Source of the DNA: CAZDCZ01 sp964504155
GTDB lineage: Bacteria > Bacteroidota > Bacteroidia > Bacteroidales > UBA12077
Length of the DNA: 43,930 nucleotides
Assembly (NCBI GenBank): GCA_964504155.1
Contig: CAZDCZ010000012.1
Span: forward strand, 1 to 43,930
Direction: 5' to 3'
The translations under genes were made by a program, and so were the position numbers. The notes under the pieces are model-generated. The model saw only the letters and a program-made list of their open reading frames with translations, did not search any database and was not told the origin of the DNA. The stretch's first letter is position 1, and every line of letters starts with the position of its first letter. Shown here piece after piece: positions 26,670-34,090 of the stretch.

Positions 26670-27923
26670 ATGTCCGAGTATATTAATAATTCAACAAAGC
26701 ACAGAGATAATATTTACAATTTCTGTAAAGGAATGGTAAATAAAGAAAATGGCATAATGTTAATAGAAAAATATAAGAAAGATATTGATATTGTTGTCCC
26801 TCGCGATGTGTTATTTGCATTCGATAAATTGGTGCTGGAAAATATTAATATGGAGCAACTAAAAACCGGTGTAAATAAAATTCTAAATTTATTTTACACA
26901 TCTCTTAACGAATTTTCGGGAACTATTGAACCGGAAGATAATACATTTTTATCTTGTCTTAAAAAAGAAAACGAAGAATTAGAAAAACGATTGAATGAGA
27001 TTAAACCCGGAATAAAAAAAATTAATAAGAAAATTTCTGATGAGGATTTTAAAAAAGAACTAATACTTCTGAAAGAGAAATTTATTGAATTACTTGAGTT
27101 CGATAAGCATTACATAAAAAAAGAAAATATATTATTCCCAATTTTAGAAAAGGAATGGGGCGATTACCGATGCTTGCAAATAATGTGGTCTTTTCACGAC
27201 GACATTAGAAGAAATTTGAAAAGTGTTATTAGTCAACTTCAAAATACCAAAGTCGATTTGTTTCAAATAAATCGCTTAATAGGGGATTTGTTTTTCGATA
27301 TGCATGCAATAAAATTTCGTGAAGAGAAAATTTTGTTTACTCCAATTCTCGAATCTATATCAAATGATGTGTTAGAAGATATGTATCAACAAAGTTTCGA
27401 ATTAGGCTTTGCTTTTATAGAAACTCCTCCTAAACGAGATATTTCGGAAACAAAAGAAAAAACTATAAAGAGTATGACTATAGATGATAATCAAAATTTC
27501 GATAACATAAAAGATATTAAACTAGATATGGGGACAGGGCAGCTTAGTTTGGAGCAAATTCTTCTTATGCTAAATTCTTTACCTGTCGATATTACTTTTG
27601 TTGACGAGAACGATAAAGTTAGATATTTTTCTAATCCTAGCGATAGATTTTTTCCACGATCAAAAGCAATTATTGGTCGTTTAGTTGAAAATTGTCATCC
27701 TCCCGAAAGTGTGCATATAGTAAAAAAAATAGTTAATGCTTTTCGTACAGGCGAAAAGAATAATGCAAAATTTTGGATACATATTAAAGATAAATTTGTT
27801 TTAATACAGTATTTTGCCTTAAGAGATAATAATGGTAATTATAAAGGTGTTATCGAAGCAAGTCAGGAAGTAACGGATATACGAAATTTGAAAGGCGAAC
27901 GTCGGCTTTTAGAATGGGATTAG
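26670..27923 (+). CDS. DUF438-hemerythrin-PAS protein
   Basis: A 417-aa soluble protein with three parts. DUF438 lies at about 15-80. A hemerythrin-like four-helix domain follows (about 100-245) with LEFDKHYIKKENILFPILEKEW, SFHDDIRRNL and MHAIKFREEKILFTPILE, whose His and Glu residues could bind a di-iron centre. A PAS domain closes the protein (about 285-410; PVDITFVDENDKVRYFSNPSDRFF, GRLVENCHPPESVHIVKKIV, IQYFALRDNNGNYKGVIEASQEVTD). No kinase or output domain is attached. Related proteins are thought to sense oxygen, NO or redox state through iron or heme. It is co-oriented and close to the metal exporter. Confidence 0.88.
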   Translation: MSEYINNSTKHRDNIYNFCKGMVNKENGIMLIEKYKKDIDIVVPRDVLFAFDKLVLENINMEQLKTGVNKILNLFYTSLNEFSGTIEPEDNTFLSCLKKENEELEKRLNEIKPGIKKINKKISDEDFKKELILLKEKFIELLEFDKHYIKKENILFPILEKEWGDYRCLQIMWSFHDDIRRNLKSVISQLQNTKVDLFQINRLIGDLFFDMHAIKFREEKILFTPILESISNDVLEDMYQQSFELGFAFIETPPKRDISETKEKTIKSMTIDDNQNFDNIKDIKLDMGTGQLSLEQILLMLNSLPVDITFVDENDKVRYFSNPSDRFFPRSKAIIGRLVENCHPPESVHIVKKIVNAFRTGEKNNAKFWIHIKDKFVLIQYFALRDNNGNYKGVIEASQEVTDIRNLKGERRLLEWD

Positions 27924-27945
27924 GCTGAGTTCTAAAAACAAACTT

Positions 27946-28373
27946 ATGGATTTAGAAATAAGTAAGAAAAGAAAAATTGGTCTTGCTTTGGGCGGAGGGC
28001 TGTTCGTGGTGCTGTTCATATTGGAGTCCTTAAGGCTATTTAAGAAAATAAAATAAAAATAGATTATATCTCGGCAACAAGTGTAAGAGCTTTGGTTACT
28101 GCTTTTTATGCTTTTGGCAAAAGTCCTGGTAAAATTGAAAAAACTTGCATTAAAATGGCTAAAAATATCTTCCTCCGGTTTTTTCGAAATTAGGATTTTT
28201 GAGTAACAATAAAAATTGCTTTAAATAACAAATCCAAAGTATTATATTCTGAAACCGATATACATATTTATCCAAATTTTACAGGTTTTAATCTATCAGA
28301 TTCTAAGCAAGTTAGCAACCTGATTGAACTAGGTTATAACAAAGCAATGAAAGAAATAAACCATAACTTTTAA
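27946..28373 (+). pseudogene. Decayed patatin-like phospholipase
   Basis: Remains of a patatin-like esterase gene spread over all frames. The start reads MDLEISKKRKIGLALGGG, then a frameshift next to the G-run at about 27991 must be crossed to read AVRGAVHIGVLKAI, the patatin oxyanion signature. The nucleophile elbow, expected as GTSAG, reads ATSVR. The middle is shortened and carries several stops and frameshifts. The end still reads YPNFTGFNLSDSKQ and IELGYNKAM, the normal C-terminus. Intact relatives are about 250 aa; only about 140 codons remain. The gene is clearly dead. The damage is too widespread to be a sequencing error. Confidence 0.88.
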
Positions 28374-28437
28374 AATTAATTAGTGTGTCATTCTAATTTT
28401 CTTCTATATTTTTTCTTATAGCAATATTCCAATTGTG

Positions 28438-28445
28438 TATCTTTG
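28438..28445 (+). promoter_or_regulatory. Candidate meaB -7 box
   Basis: TATCTTTG fits TAnnTTTG. Transcription would start near 28452, so the first GTG (28460) would have almost no leader; this favours the GTG at 28544 as the meaB start. Confidence 0.45.
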
Positions 28446-28543
28446 TTAAAAGCTAAATTGTGATTAGTTTTTTTATTGATTTAAAAAATATTAATTTGTA
28501 TTCTAGTAATTCAGTTAGTAATATTGTAATTAAAGATGTTTTT

Positions 28544-29638
28544 GTGAAAAATAAAGATGGGAAAAATACAGAAAGTGCATTACAAGTTAATAAAGGTATT
28601 GAACAACCAGATGTTGTTAATGCCGATGCTGTTAAAAGGTTTAAAAGTAGAAAACGTATTGATTTAAATGCCGATCAGTATGTAGAAGAAATATTAAAAG
28701 GGAATATAACTATTTTAGGAAAAGCAATTACTTTAATAGAAAGCTCTCTTCCTAAGCATTTTAAAATAGCACAAGATATAATAGAACAGTGTTTGCCTTA
28801 TTCAGGAAATTCTGTAAGAGTTGGAATAACCGGAGTTCCCGGAGTTGGAAAAAGCTCGTTTATCGAAGCTATTGGGAGTTATATTACTTCTAAAGGAAAT
28901 AAACTTGCTGTTTTGGCAGTTGATCCCAGTAGTGAACGTTCTAAAGGTAGTATCTTAGGAGATAAAACGCGAATGGAAAATCTTGCTGCCGACCCGAATG
29001 CATTTATCAGACCTTCTCCTTCTGCCGGATCGCTTGGTGGTGTTGCTCGAAAAACTCGAGAAACTATAATATTATGCGAAGCAGCCGGTTTCAATACTAT
29101 ACTTATAGAAACAGTTGGTGTAGGTCAGTCTGAAATTGCCGTACATTCAATGGTAGATTTTTTCCTTTTGCTGATGCTTGCCGGTGCAGGAGACGAACTT
29201 CAAGGAATAAAACGTGGAATAATGGAAATGGCTGATGCTATAGCTATTACTAAAGCCGATGGCTATAATACCGAAAGAGCAGAATTGGCAATGTCTGAAT
29301 ATAAAAATGCTTTGCATTTATTTCCTCCAACAGAATCAGACTGGATACCAATAGTACAAACTTGTTCGGCACTTAAAAATATTAGAATTAATGATGTGTG
29401 GAATGTAATAGAAGACTTTGTTCGCCATGTAAAGAAAAACGATTTCTTCGAGAAAAAACGAAAAAGTCAAGCGCGATATTGGATGTATGAGTCAATTAAC
29501 GAATCGTTAAAATCAAATTTTTATTCAAACGAATTTATTAAAGAAAAATTGAAATTATTTGAACAAAGTGTTCTTGATGGAAAAATGAACTCTTTTAATG
29601 CTGCTAAAATGCTTCTCGATCAGTATTTTAAAAAATAA
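28544..29638 (+). CDS. meaB: Methylmalonyl-CoA mutase-associated GTPase MeaB
   Basis: A G3E-type P-loop GTPase of 364 aa (392 aa if the GTG at 28460 is used). It protects and reactivates the B12-dependent methylmalonyl-CoA mutase. Motifs in order: Walker A GVPGVGKSS, VDPSSERSKGSILGDKTRM, IRPSPSAGSLGGVARKTRE, Walker B ETVGVGQSE and the guanine-specificity ITKAD. The segment VNKGIEQP near the N-terminus resembles Bacteroidota MeaB proteins that start about a dozen residues earlier, so I placed the start at 28544. The mutase genes are not in the window. Together with the carboxyltransferase at 7.2 kb it indicates propionate/methylmalonyl-CoA metabolism. Confidence 0.92.
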   Translation: MKNKDGKNTESALQVNKGIEQPDVVNADAVKRFKSRKRIDLNADQYVEEILKGNITILGKAITLIESSLPKHFKIAQDIIEQCLPYSGNSVRVGITGVPGVGKSSFIEAIGSYITSKGNKLAVLAVDPSSERSKGSILGDKTRMENLAADPNAFIRPSPSAGSLGGVARKTRETIILCEAAGFNTILIETVGVGQSEIAVHSMVDFFLLLMLAGAGDELQGIKRGIMEMADAIAITKADGYNTERAELAMSEYKNALHLFPPTESDWIPIVQTCSALKNIRINDVWNVIEDFVRHVKKNDFFEKKRKSQARYWMYESINESLKSNFYSNEFIKEKLKLFEQSVLDGKMNSFNAAKMLLDQYFKK

Positions 29639-29748
29639 TATTTTTTATAATAAACTTATTGTTATTTTGTTTGTCAAATGTAAATATTTTTATGTGGTTA
29701 TAATAATGCAATATTTATCAAATATTTTTAAATCTAAAATTTTATAAA

Positions 29749-30846
29749 ATGAAGAATGTATTAATTAGTTTAATTGCCGTTTTGCTTTTGTTTTCTTGCT
29801 CAAAAGAACCCAAGTATACAATAAACGGTAATATTATCGGATTAGATGATGGTAAAGTGTTGATGCAGCAAAAAGTTGATGGAGAATGGATTAGCCTAGA
29901 TTCTGCTATTGTCGAAAAAGGAAAGTTTATTCTAGAAGGCTCTGTTAACATGCCCGAATATTTTATTCTTAAAATCTCAGATACACTAAATCCTATTCAG
30001 TTATTTGTTGAAAATAGTGAAATAAATATTAATATAAATACCGATAGTCTTGCTAATACAGAAATTATTGGTTCGGAAAGTAATATAGTTTTCGAAAAAT
30101 TTAATAAAAAAATCGAAGAATACAGTATACAAATGAAAAATTTGTATAACGATTATATGCAAGCAAATATGAGCGGAGATGTCGATAAGGTTAAAGAGAT
30201 AGAAGATAAATATACTAATGTGTATGATGAACAGAATGATTTTATTTCAAAATTTATTGGCGAGAATGCAAATTCTGTTGTTGCTCCTTTTGTAGTGTCA
30301 CGCTACATGATTCATCAATTAGAATTACCACAGTTAGATTCTATTGTTAAGCTTTTTGATGTTAGCTTAGCTGAATCGAAATACATAAAAAAAATTAACG
30401 AAAGAATTAGTATTCTTGATAAAGTAGCCATTGGAAAAGATTTTGTAGATTTTACTATGAATGATACATTAGAAAATCCGGTTTCACTTTCCGATTATGT
30501 AGGTAAAAGTTACATTCTTATCGATTTTTGGGCTGCTTGGTGTAATCCTTGTAGAAGAGAAAATCCAAATCTAGTTGATAATTATGCAAAATATCACGAT
30601 AAAGGATTCGAAATTTTTGGTGTTTCATTCGATAAGAAAAAAGAAGCATGGATTAAAGCTATTAAGCAAGATAATATTACATGGCCACAAGTATCCGATT
30701 TGGGATATTGGAATAATGCTGCAGGGAAATTGTATGGTATTAATTCTATTCCTTCAAATGTACTTCTCGATAAAGAAGGGAAAATTATTGCTAAAAATGT
30801 TAGAGGCGAAGAACTAGGCATAAAACTAGCCGAGATTTTTAATTAG
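29749..30846 (+). CDS. TlpA-family thioredoxin lipoprotein with DUF4369
   Basis: A 365-aa lipoprotein with lipobox Cys17 (LLFSC). An N-terminal DUF4369 domain (about 20-115; YTINGNIIGLDDGKVLMQQ) and a helical linker (about 120-225) precede a TlpA/ResA-type thioredoxin domain (about 230-363). The active site is WAAWCNPCRRE, with Cys265 and Cys268. The rest of the fold is clear: FEIFGVSFDKKKEAW, then the cis-Pro region GINSIPSNVLLDKEGKIIAKNVRGEEL. It is probably a periplasmic disulfide reductase, for example in cytochrome maturation. It is a single gene after meaB, followed by a large inverted repeat. Confidence 0.92.
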   Translation: MKNVLISLIAVLLLFSCSKEPKYTINGNIIGLDDGKVLMQQKVDGEWISLDSAIVEKGKFILEGSVNMPEYFILKISDTLNPIQLFVENSEINININTDSLANTEIIGSESNIVFEKFNKKIEEYSIQMKNLYNDYMQANMSGDVDKVKEIEDKYTNVYDEQNDFISKFIGENANSVVAPFVVSRYMIHQLELPQLDSIVKLFDVSLAESKYIKKINERISILDKVAIGKDFVDFTMNDTLENPVSLSDYVGKSYILIDFWAAWCNPCRRENPNLVDNYAKYHDKGFEIFGVSFDKKKEAWIKAIKQDNITWPQVSDLGYWNNAAGKLYGINSIPSNVLLDKEGKIIAKNVRGEELGIKLAEIFN

Positions 30847-30871
30847 TAAGTAATAAGTAATAAGAATTGTT

Positions 30872-31007
30872 AAAAAAAAGGCTTTCAAAAAATAAATACT
30901 GTTGTAATTCGAGCTTGTTGAGAATTCTATATTTTAAATAATAAACTAAATAGATTTTACGACTTTGCTCAAAATGACAGATTCCATTTTTTGAAAGCCC
31001 TTTTTTT
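30872..31007. repeat. Nested inverted-repeat element / large terminator hairpin
   Basis: The outer arms (30872-30893 and 30986-31007) pair over 22 bp with one mismatch; the core is GGCTTTCAAAAAAT, and the A-run and T-run outside it make a terminator in either direction. The 92-nt loop holds a second, imperfect inverted repeat: GTAATTCGAGCTTG at about 30906 against GTCATTTTGAGCAAAG read on the minus strand at about 30980, with a central TCTAT/ATAGA pair. It resembles the dispersed GTCATTnnGAGC-type palindromes seen in many Bacteroidota intergenic regions. No gene is visible inside it. It separates tlpA from the marR operon. Confidence 0.7.
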
Positions 31008-31011
31008 ATTT

Positions 31012-31049
31012 GTATAATTCTTAGTTGGAATTCCAACTAATAATTATAC
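31012..31049. promoter_or_regulatory. Palindromic MarR operator
   Basis: TTAGTTGGAATTCCAACTAA (31021-31040) is a perfect 20-bp palindrome. With flanks it extends to 38 bp with only one mismatched pair (31020 with 31041). It covers the -33 element and the spacer of the marR promoter, which is the classical place for autorepression. Size and TTG/CAA half-sites fit MarR operators. Confidence 0.8.
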
Positions 31050-31054
31050 TTTTG
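31025..31054 (+). promoter_or_regulatory. marR-MATE promoter
   Basis: TTG at 31025-31027 and TACTTTTG at 31047-31054 are separated by exactly 19 nt, the ideal layout of the Bacteroidota promoter. The -7 box ends 13 nt before the marR ATG, so the leader is very short. Confidence 0.75.
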
Positions 31055-31067
31055 TGCAAAATAAAAA

Positions 31068-31523
31068 ATGAAAGATAGAAAATCAATAGGAAAGCTTATA
31101 TCTATTATATATAGATATTCAAATATATATTTTCAGAAAGAATTCATGGAATATAATTTGGGCTATGGACAGATATCTGTATTGATGTATGTGGCATATA
31201 AAGAAGCAGCAACATTAAAGTCAATTACAAAATGTTTGAAACTCGATAAAGGAACTACTTCTTTTTTAGTTAGCAAATTAGAGAGTAACAAATATATTTT
31301 TAGAAAGAAAAATCAGAGCGATAAACGCGAATATAATATTTTTATCACCGAAAAGGCAAAGAAAATTATCCCCAAAATTAAACAAGCACGAAAAGAGTGG
31401 ACAGAACTTTTATTAAGCGATTTTTCGGAAGAAGAAAAACTAATGGCTTTTAATTTTCTGGAAAGAATGACGAATAATGTAGAGTATTTGAAGAAAAAAA
31501 CTGAATCTAATGAGAAAAAATAG
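31068..31523 (+). CDS. MarR-family transcriptional regulator
   Basis: A 151-aa winged-helix repressor. The DNA-binding part runs from ISVLMYVAYKEAATLKSITKCL through LDKGTTSFLVSKLESNKYIFRKKNQSDKREYNIFITEKAKKII, that is HTH, recognition helix and wing; long N- and C-terminal helices would form the dimer interface. MarR proteins lose DNA binding when they bind phenolic or other ligands or when oxidised. It overlaps the MATE gene by 14 nt and lies behind a 38-bp near-perfect palindrome, so it most likely represses its own operon. The ligand is unknown. Confidence 0.92.
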   Translation: MKDRKSIGKLISIIYRYSNIYFQKEFMEYNLGYGQISVLMYVAYKEAATLKSITKCLKLDKGTTSFLVSKLESNKYIFRKKNQSDKREYNIFITEKAKKIIPKIKQARKEWTELLLSDFSEEEKLMAFNFLERMTNNVEYLKKKTESNEKK

Positions 31524-32868
31524 CAAAAATATATTAGAAGGACCCATAATCCCAATATTAGTTAAATTAACCTGGCCAATGATTTTCGGAATGCTTGGAA
31601 TGGTTATATTTAATCTTGTAGATACATATTATATAGGTAAAGTTGGGGTAGATGAGTTGGCTGCTATTGGTTTTACATTTCCTGTTATTATGATTATTTC
31701 TAGTATTTCTATGGGAATAGGAATTGGGACTTCTTCCTTAATTTCACGAAGCTTTGTTTCGGAAGAAAAGAAAACTATTCAGCAATATGCAACAGAAGCC
31801 TTATTACTTGCAGTAATTGTTATAATTATTTTTGTTATTATAGGTATTCAAACTATCGATCCTGTATTTAAACTTTTAGGCGCTAGCGATAAAATGTTGA
31901 TATTGATTCACGAATACATGGATATTTGGTATTGGGGGATGATTTTTGTCGTTATTCCAATGGTTGGAAACAATATTATTCGTGCAACAGGCGATACTTT
32001 TACTCCCGGAATGATAATGTTAATATCGGCTATTGCTAATATTATTATTGATCCTATTTTAATTTTTGGACTTGGACCATTTCCTGCAATGGGACTTAAA
32101 GGAGCTGCAATTGCTACAGTAATTGGAAGATCGTTTGCATTTATGCTTTCTCTTTATGTATTAATAAAACGCGAAAAATTAATTAATATTAAATTGCCAA
32201 ATCTTAAACATGTGTTTAATACATGGAAAAAACTTTTGATTATTGCAGTACCGGCTTCTGTAGGTATGTTAATTACACCTGTTTCTATAGCTATATTAAC
32301 TAAGATTATTTCAAAATTTGGAGAAGAAGCAATAGCTTCATTTGGAATTATATCGAAAATAGAAACGTTTGCTTTGCTTGTTGTTCATGCTTTAGCCTCT
32401 GTAATGATTATTTTTGCAGGTCAAAATTGGGCAAAAAAACAGTTCGTGAGATTAAATAAAAGCATAAATATTGCTTCTGCTTTCTCTGTTTTGTGGGGTA
32501 TTATCTTGTTTGTAATTTGTGTATTTGCAGCAGACAATATTGCTCGTATATTCAGTAATAACTTAAATGTAATAAATATTATTTCTAAATATTTACTTAT
32601 AGTATCGTTCTCGTATATTTTTCAAGGTATATTGATGATAGGAATAACCGTATTTAATGGAATTAATAAACCTTTAAGATCGGCTAGTCTTTTAGCAGTT
32701 CGTATGATTGTTTTATATGTGCCACTTGCTTATTTTGCCTCTGAATATTTTGGATTATCAGGTGTATTCTGGGCTGCTTTTATTGCTAATACGCTTGCAG
32801 GAATTGTTTCTTATATTAGCTTAAGAACAGTTTTAAAGAAAAATATGGCTCTAAATATAAGTAACTAA
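31510..32868 (+). CDS. MATE-family multidrug/toxin efflux transporter
   Basis: A 452-aa MATE transporter with twelve predicted helices in two halves. The N-half begins GPIIPILVKLTWPMIFGMLG and has NLVDTYYIGKVGVDELAAIGF. The C-half repeats the fold with IIAVPASVGMLITPV and SVMIIFAGQNWAKK. Such pumps export cationic drugs, dyes or metabolites in exchange for sodium or protons. The start lies inside the end of marR (14-nt overlap), so translation is coupled and the pump should be under MarR control. The substrate is not predictable. Confidence 0.92.
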   Translation: MRKNSKNILEGPIIPILVKLTWPMIFGMLGMVIFNLVDTYYIGKVGVDELAAIGFTFPVIMIISSISMGIGIGTSSLISRSFVSEEKKTIQQYATEALLLAVIVIIIFVIIGIQTIDPVFKLLGASDKMLILIHEYMDIWYWGMIFVVIPMVGNNIIRATGDTFTPGMIMLISAIANIIIDPILIFGLGPFPAMGLKGAAIATVIGRSFAFMLSLYVLIKREKLINIKLPNLKHVFNTWKKLLIIAVPASVGMLITPVSIAILTKIISKFGEEAIASFGIISKIETFALLVVHALASVMIIFAGQNWAKKQFVRLNKSINIASAFSVLWGIILFVICVFAADNIARIFSNNLNVINIISKYLLIVSFSYIFQGILMIGITVFNGINKPLRSASLLAVRMIVLYVPLAYFASEYFGLSGVFWAAFIANTLAGIVSYISLRTVLKKNMALNISN

Positions 32869-32936
32869 TTGTAAAGCTAAGATGTATTTTATCTCTATAA
32901 TTTTATCTATTTAAAGGTTTCTTGAAGTAAAAAGAG

Positions 32937-32944
32937 TAATTTTG
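32937..32944 (+). promoter_or_regulatory. Candidate -7 box for the S1-domain gene
   Basis: TAATTTTG fits TAnnTTTG and ends 25 nt before the ATG. No -33 element at normal spacing. Confidence 0.42.
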
Positions 32945-32969
32945 ACAAAAATATTTAAAAATTCAATTA

Positions 32970-33800
32970 ATGGCAGAATTAGGTAAGGTTAATAAATTAC
33001 AGGTTGTTCGAGAAGTCGATTTCGGTTTTTATCTTGATGGAGGAAACGAAGGCGAGATATTATTCCCTAAAAAGTATATTCCCGAAAATTGTAAGATTGA
33101 TGATTTTGTCGATGTATTTGTTTATCTCGATTCAGAAGATCGTCCTGTTGCAACAACAGAAGAACCTTATGCCATGGTTGGCGATTTTGCATTATTAAAA
33201 GCTGTGGCAGTTAATCCTGTTGGAGGGTTTCTCGACTGGGGCGTGTTAAAAGATTTATTAGTGCCTTATAGCGAACAAAAAATAAGATTCGAAGAAGGAA
33301 AATATTATCTAGTAAAAATATATATCGATGAGGAATCTAATCGTATTGTTGCATCATCAAAAATCGAAAGATTCCTTAATGCTTCTGCATCAGATTTCGA
33401 AGAAGGACAAGAAGTTGATATTATTATAGTTAACAAAACAGACCTTGGTTATAAGGCTATAATAAATAAATCGTATTTAGGTCTTGTTTACAAAAATGAA
33501 GTATTTCAAAATCTCGAAAGAGGAAAACAATATAAAGGATATATAAAAAATATTCGTCCCGATGGGAAAATTGACCTTTCTATGCAGAAGTCAGGTTATG
33601 AGCAAATCGACGATTTTTCAAAAAAGATAATCCATACACTTAAAGATAATGACGGATTTGTTTCTCTTACCGATAAAAGTTCCCCAGAAGATATTTACGA
33701 GAAATTTGGTGTTAGCAAAAAAGTGTTTAAAAAATCAATTGGAGCCTTATATAAAAAGAGGTTAATATCTATCGAAGATGATGGAATAAGAATTAATTAG
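32970..33800 (+). CDS. S1-like RNA-binding protein, CvfB family
   Basis: A 276-aa protein with three S1-like OB domains in series and a C-terminal winged helix, the layout of CvfB. The first is marked by VVREVDFGFYLDGGNEGEILFPKKY, the second by VNPVGGFLDWGVLKDLLVPYSEQ and the third by DLGYKAIINKSYLGLVYKNEVF with IRPDGKIDLSMQKSGY. The winged helix runs from about 220 (SPEDIYEKFGVSKKVFKKSIGALYKKRLI). CvfB proteins bind RNA and affect virulence-factor expression in Staphylococcus; the role in Bacteroidota is unknown. A 290-bp gap with the helicase leader follows. Confidence 0.9.
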   Translation: MAELGKVNKLQVVREVDFGFYLDGGNEGEILFPKKYIPENCKIDDFVDVFVYLDSEDRPVATTEEPYAMVGDFALLKAVAVNPVGGFLDWGVLKDLLVPYSEQKIRFEEGKYYLVKIYIDEESNRIVASSKIERFLNASASDFEEGQEVDIIIVNKTDLGYKAIINKSYLGLVYKNEVFQNLERGKQYKGYIKNIRPDGKIDLSMQKSGYEQIDDFSKKIIHTLKDNDGFVSLTDKSSPEDIYEKFGVSKKVFKKSIGALYKKRLISIEDDGIRIN

Positions 33801-33998
33801 CACTTTTTAAATATTATGTATAAGTGTTTCATAATTAGGAATACTATTACAATATATATTATTATAACTTCAAAATAACTTAAGATAATTTCGAGTATCT
33901 ATCAATAGTTTTAAGAGAATAATAAAAATAATTAGATAATTGTATGATATAATGAAAAATACAATTACCTTTGCGCGTCTTTTTAAAAAGACCTGACA

Positions 33999-34058
33999 AT
34001 GGATTATTGTCAGTGTAAAATGTTTATAAATCAATGCGTTCTAGGTATTCGGCGATGA
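33999..34058 (+). CDS. Possible leader peptide 1 (19 aa)
   Basis: A 19-codon frame reading MDYCQCKMFINQCVLGIRR. Its ATG lies inside the second leader hairpin. Its stop overlaps the ATG of a second mini-frame by four bases (ATGA). No homology is known to me; it may be chance, but the chain with the next frame and the helicase start is suggestive. Confidence 0.3.
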   Translation: MDYCQCKMFINQCVLGIRR

Positions 34059-34090
34059 TTGCTTGGGAGGGATTGGAAATTGGAAAATGA
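34055..34090 (+). CDS. Possible leader peptide 2 (11 aa)
   Basis: An 11-codon frame reading MIAWEGLEIGK. It starts in the ATGA overlap with the first mini-frame and its TGA directly abuts the helicase ATG, so ribosomes ending here could restart on the helicase. Function unproven. Confidence 0.28.
   Translation: MIAWEGLEIGK

Larger units (their letters stand above)
33966..34090 (+). promoter_or_regulatory. Structured leader of the DEAD-box helicase gene
   Basis: The region opens with a -7 box TACCTTTG (33966-33973). Two hairpins follow at once: the 16-bp palindrome GTCTTTTTAAAAAGAC (33977-33992) and CTGACAAT/ATTGTCAG (33993-34000 with 34006-34013). After them comes a GC-richer stretch (GGTATTCGGCGATGATTGC, GGGAGGG) up to the ATG. 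Together they make a leader of roughly 110 nt. Cold-shock RNA helicase genes in other bacteria carry long regulatory leaders, so a similar control is plausible. The remaining part of the gap (33801-33965) is plain AT-rich DNA. Confidence 0.6.

Noticed and set aside
28460..28543. Upstream GTG for meaB
   Set aside because: It would have a leader of only a few bases from the likely promoter and adds an AT-rich, Ile/Asn-rich stretch not seen in MeaB proteins.
30846..30862. Short AAGTAAT tandem repeat after the TlpA gene
   Set aside because: Only two and a half units; no sign of function.
25538..32894. Near-identical 19-mer AAGCTAAGnTGTATTTTAT at about 25538 and 32875
   Set aside because: One mismatch between two copies of an AT-rich 19-mer is expected by chance in 44 kb of this composition.
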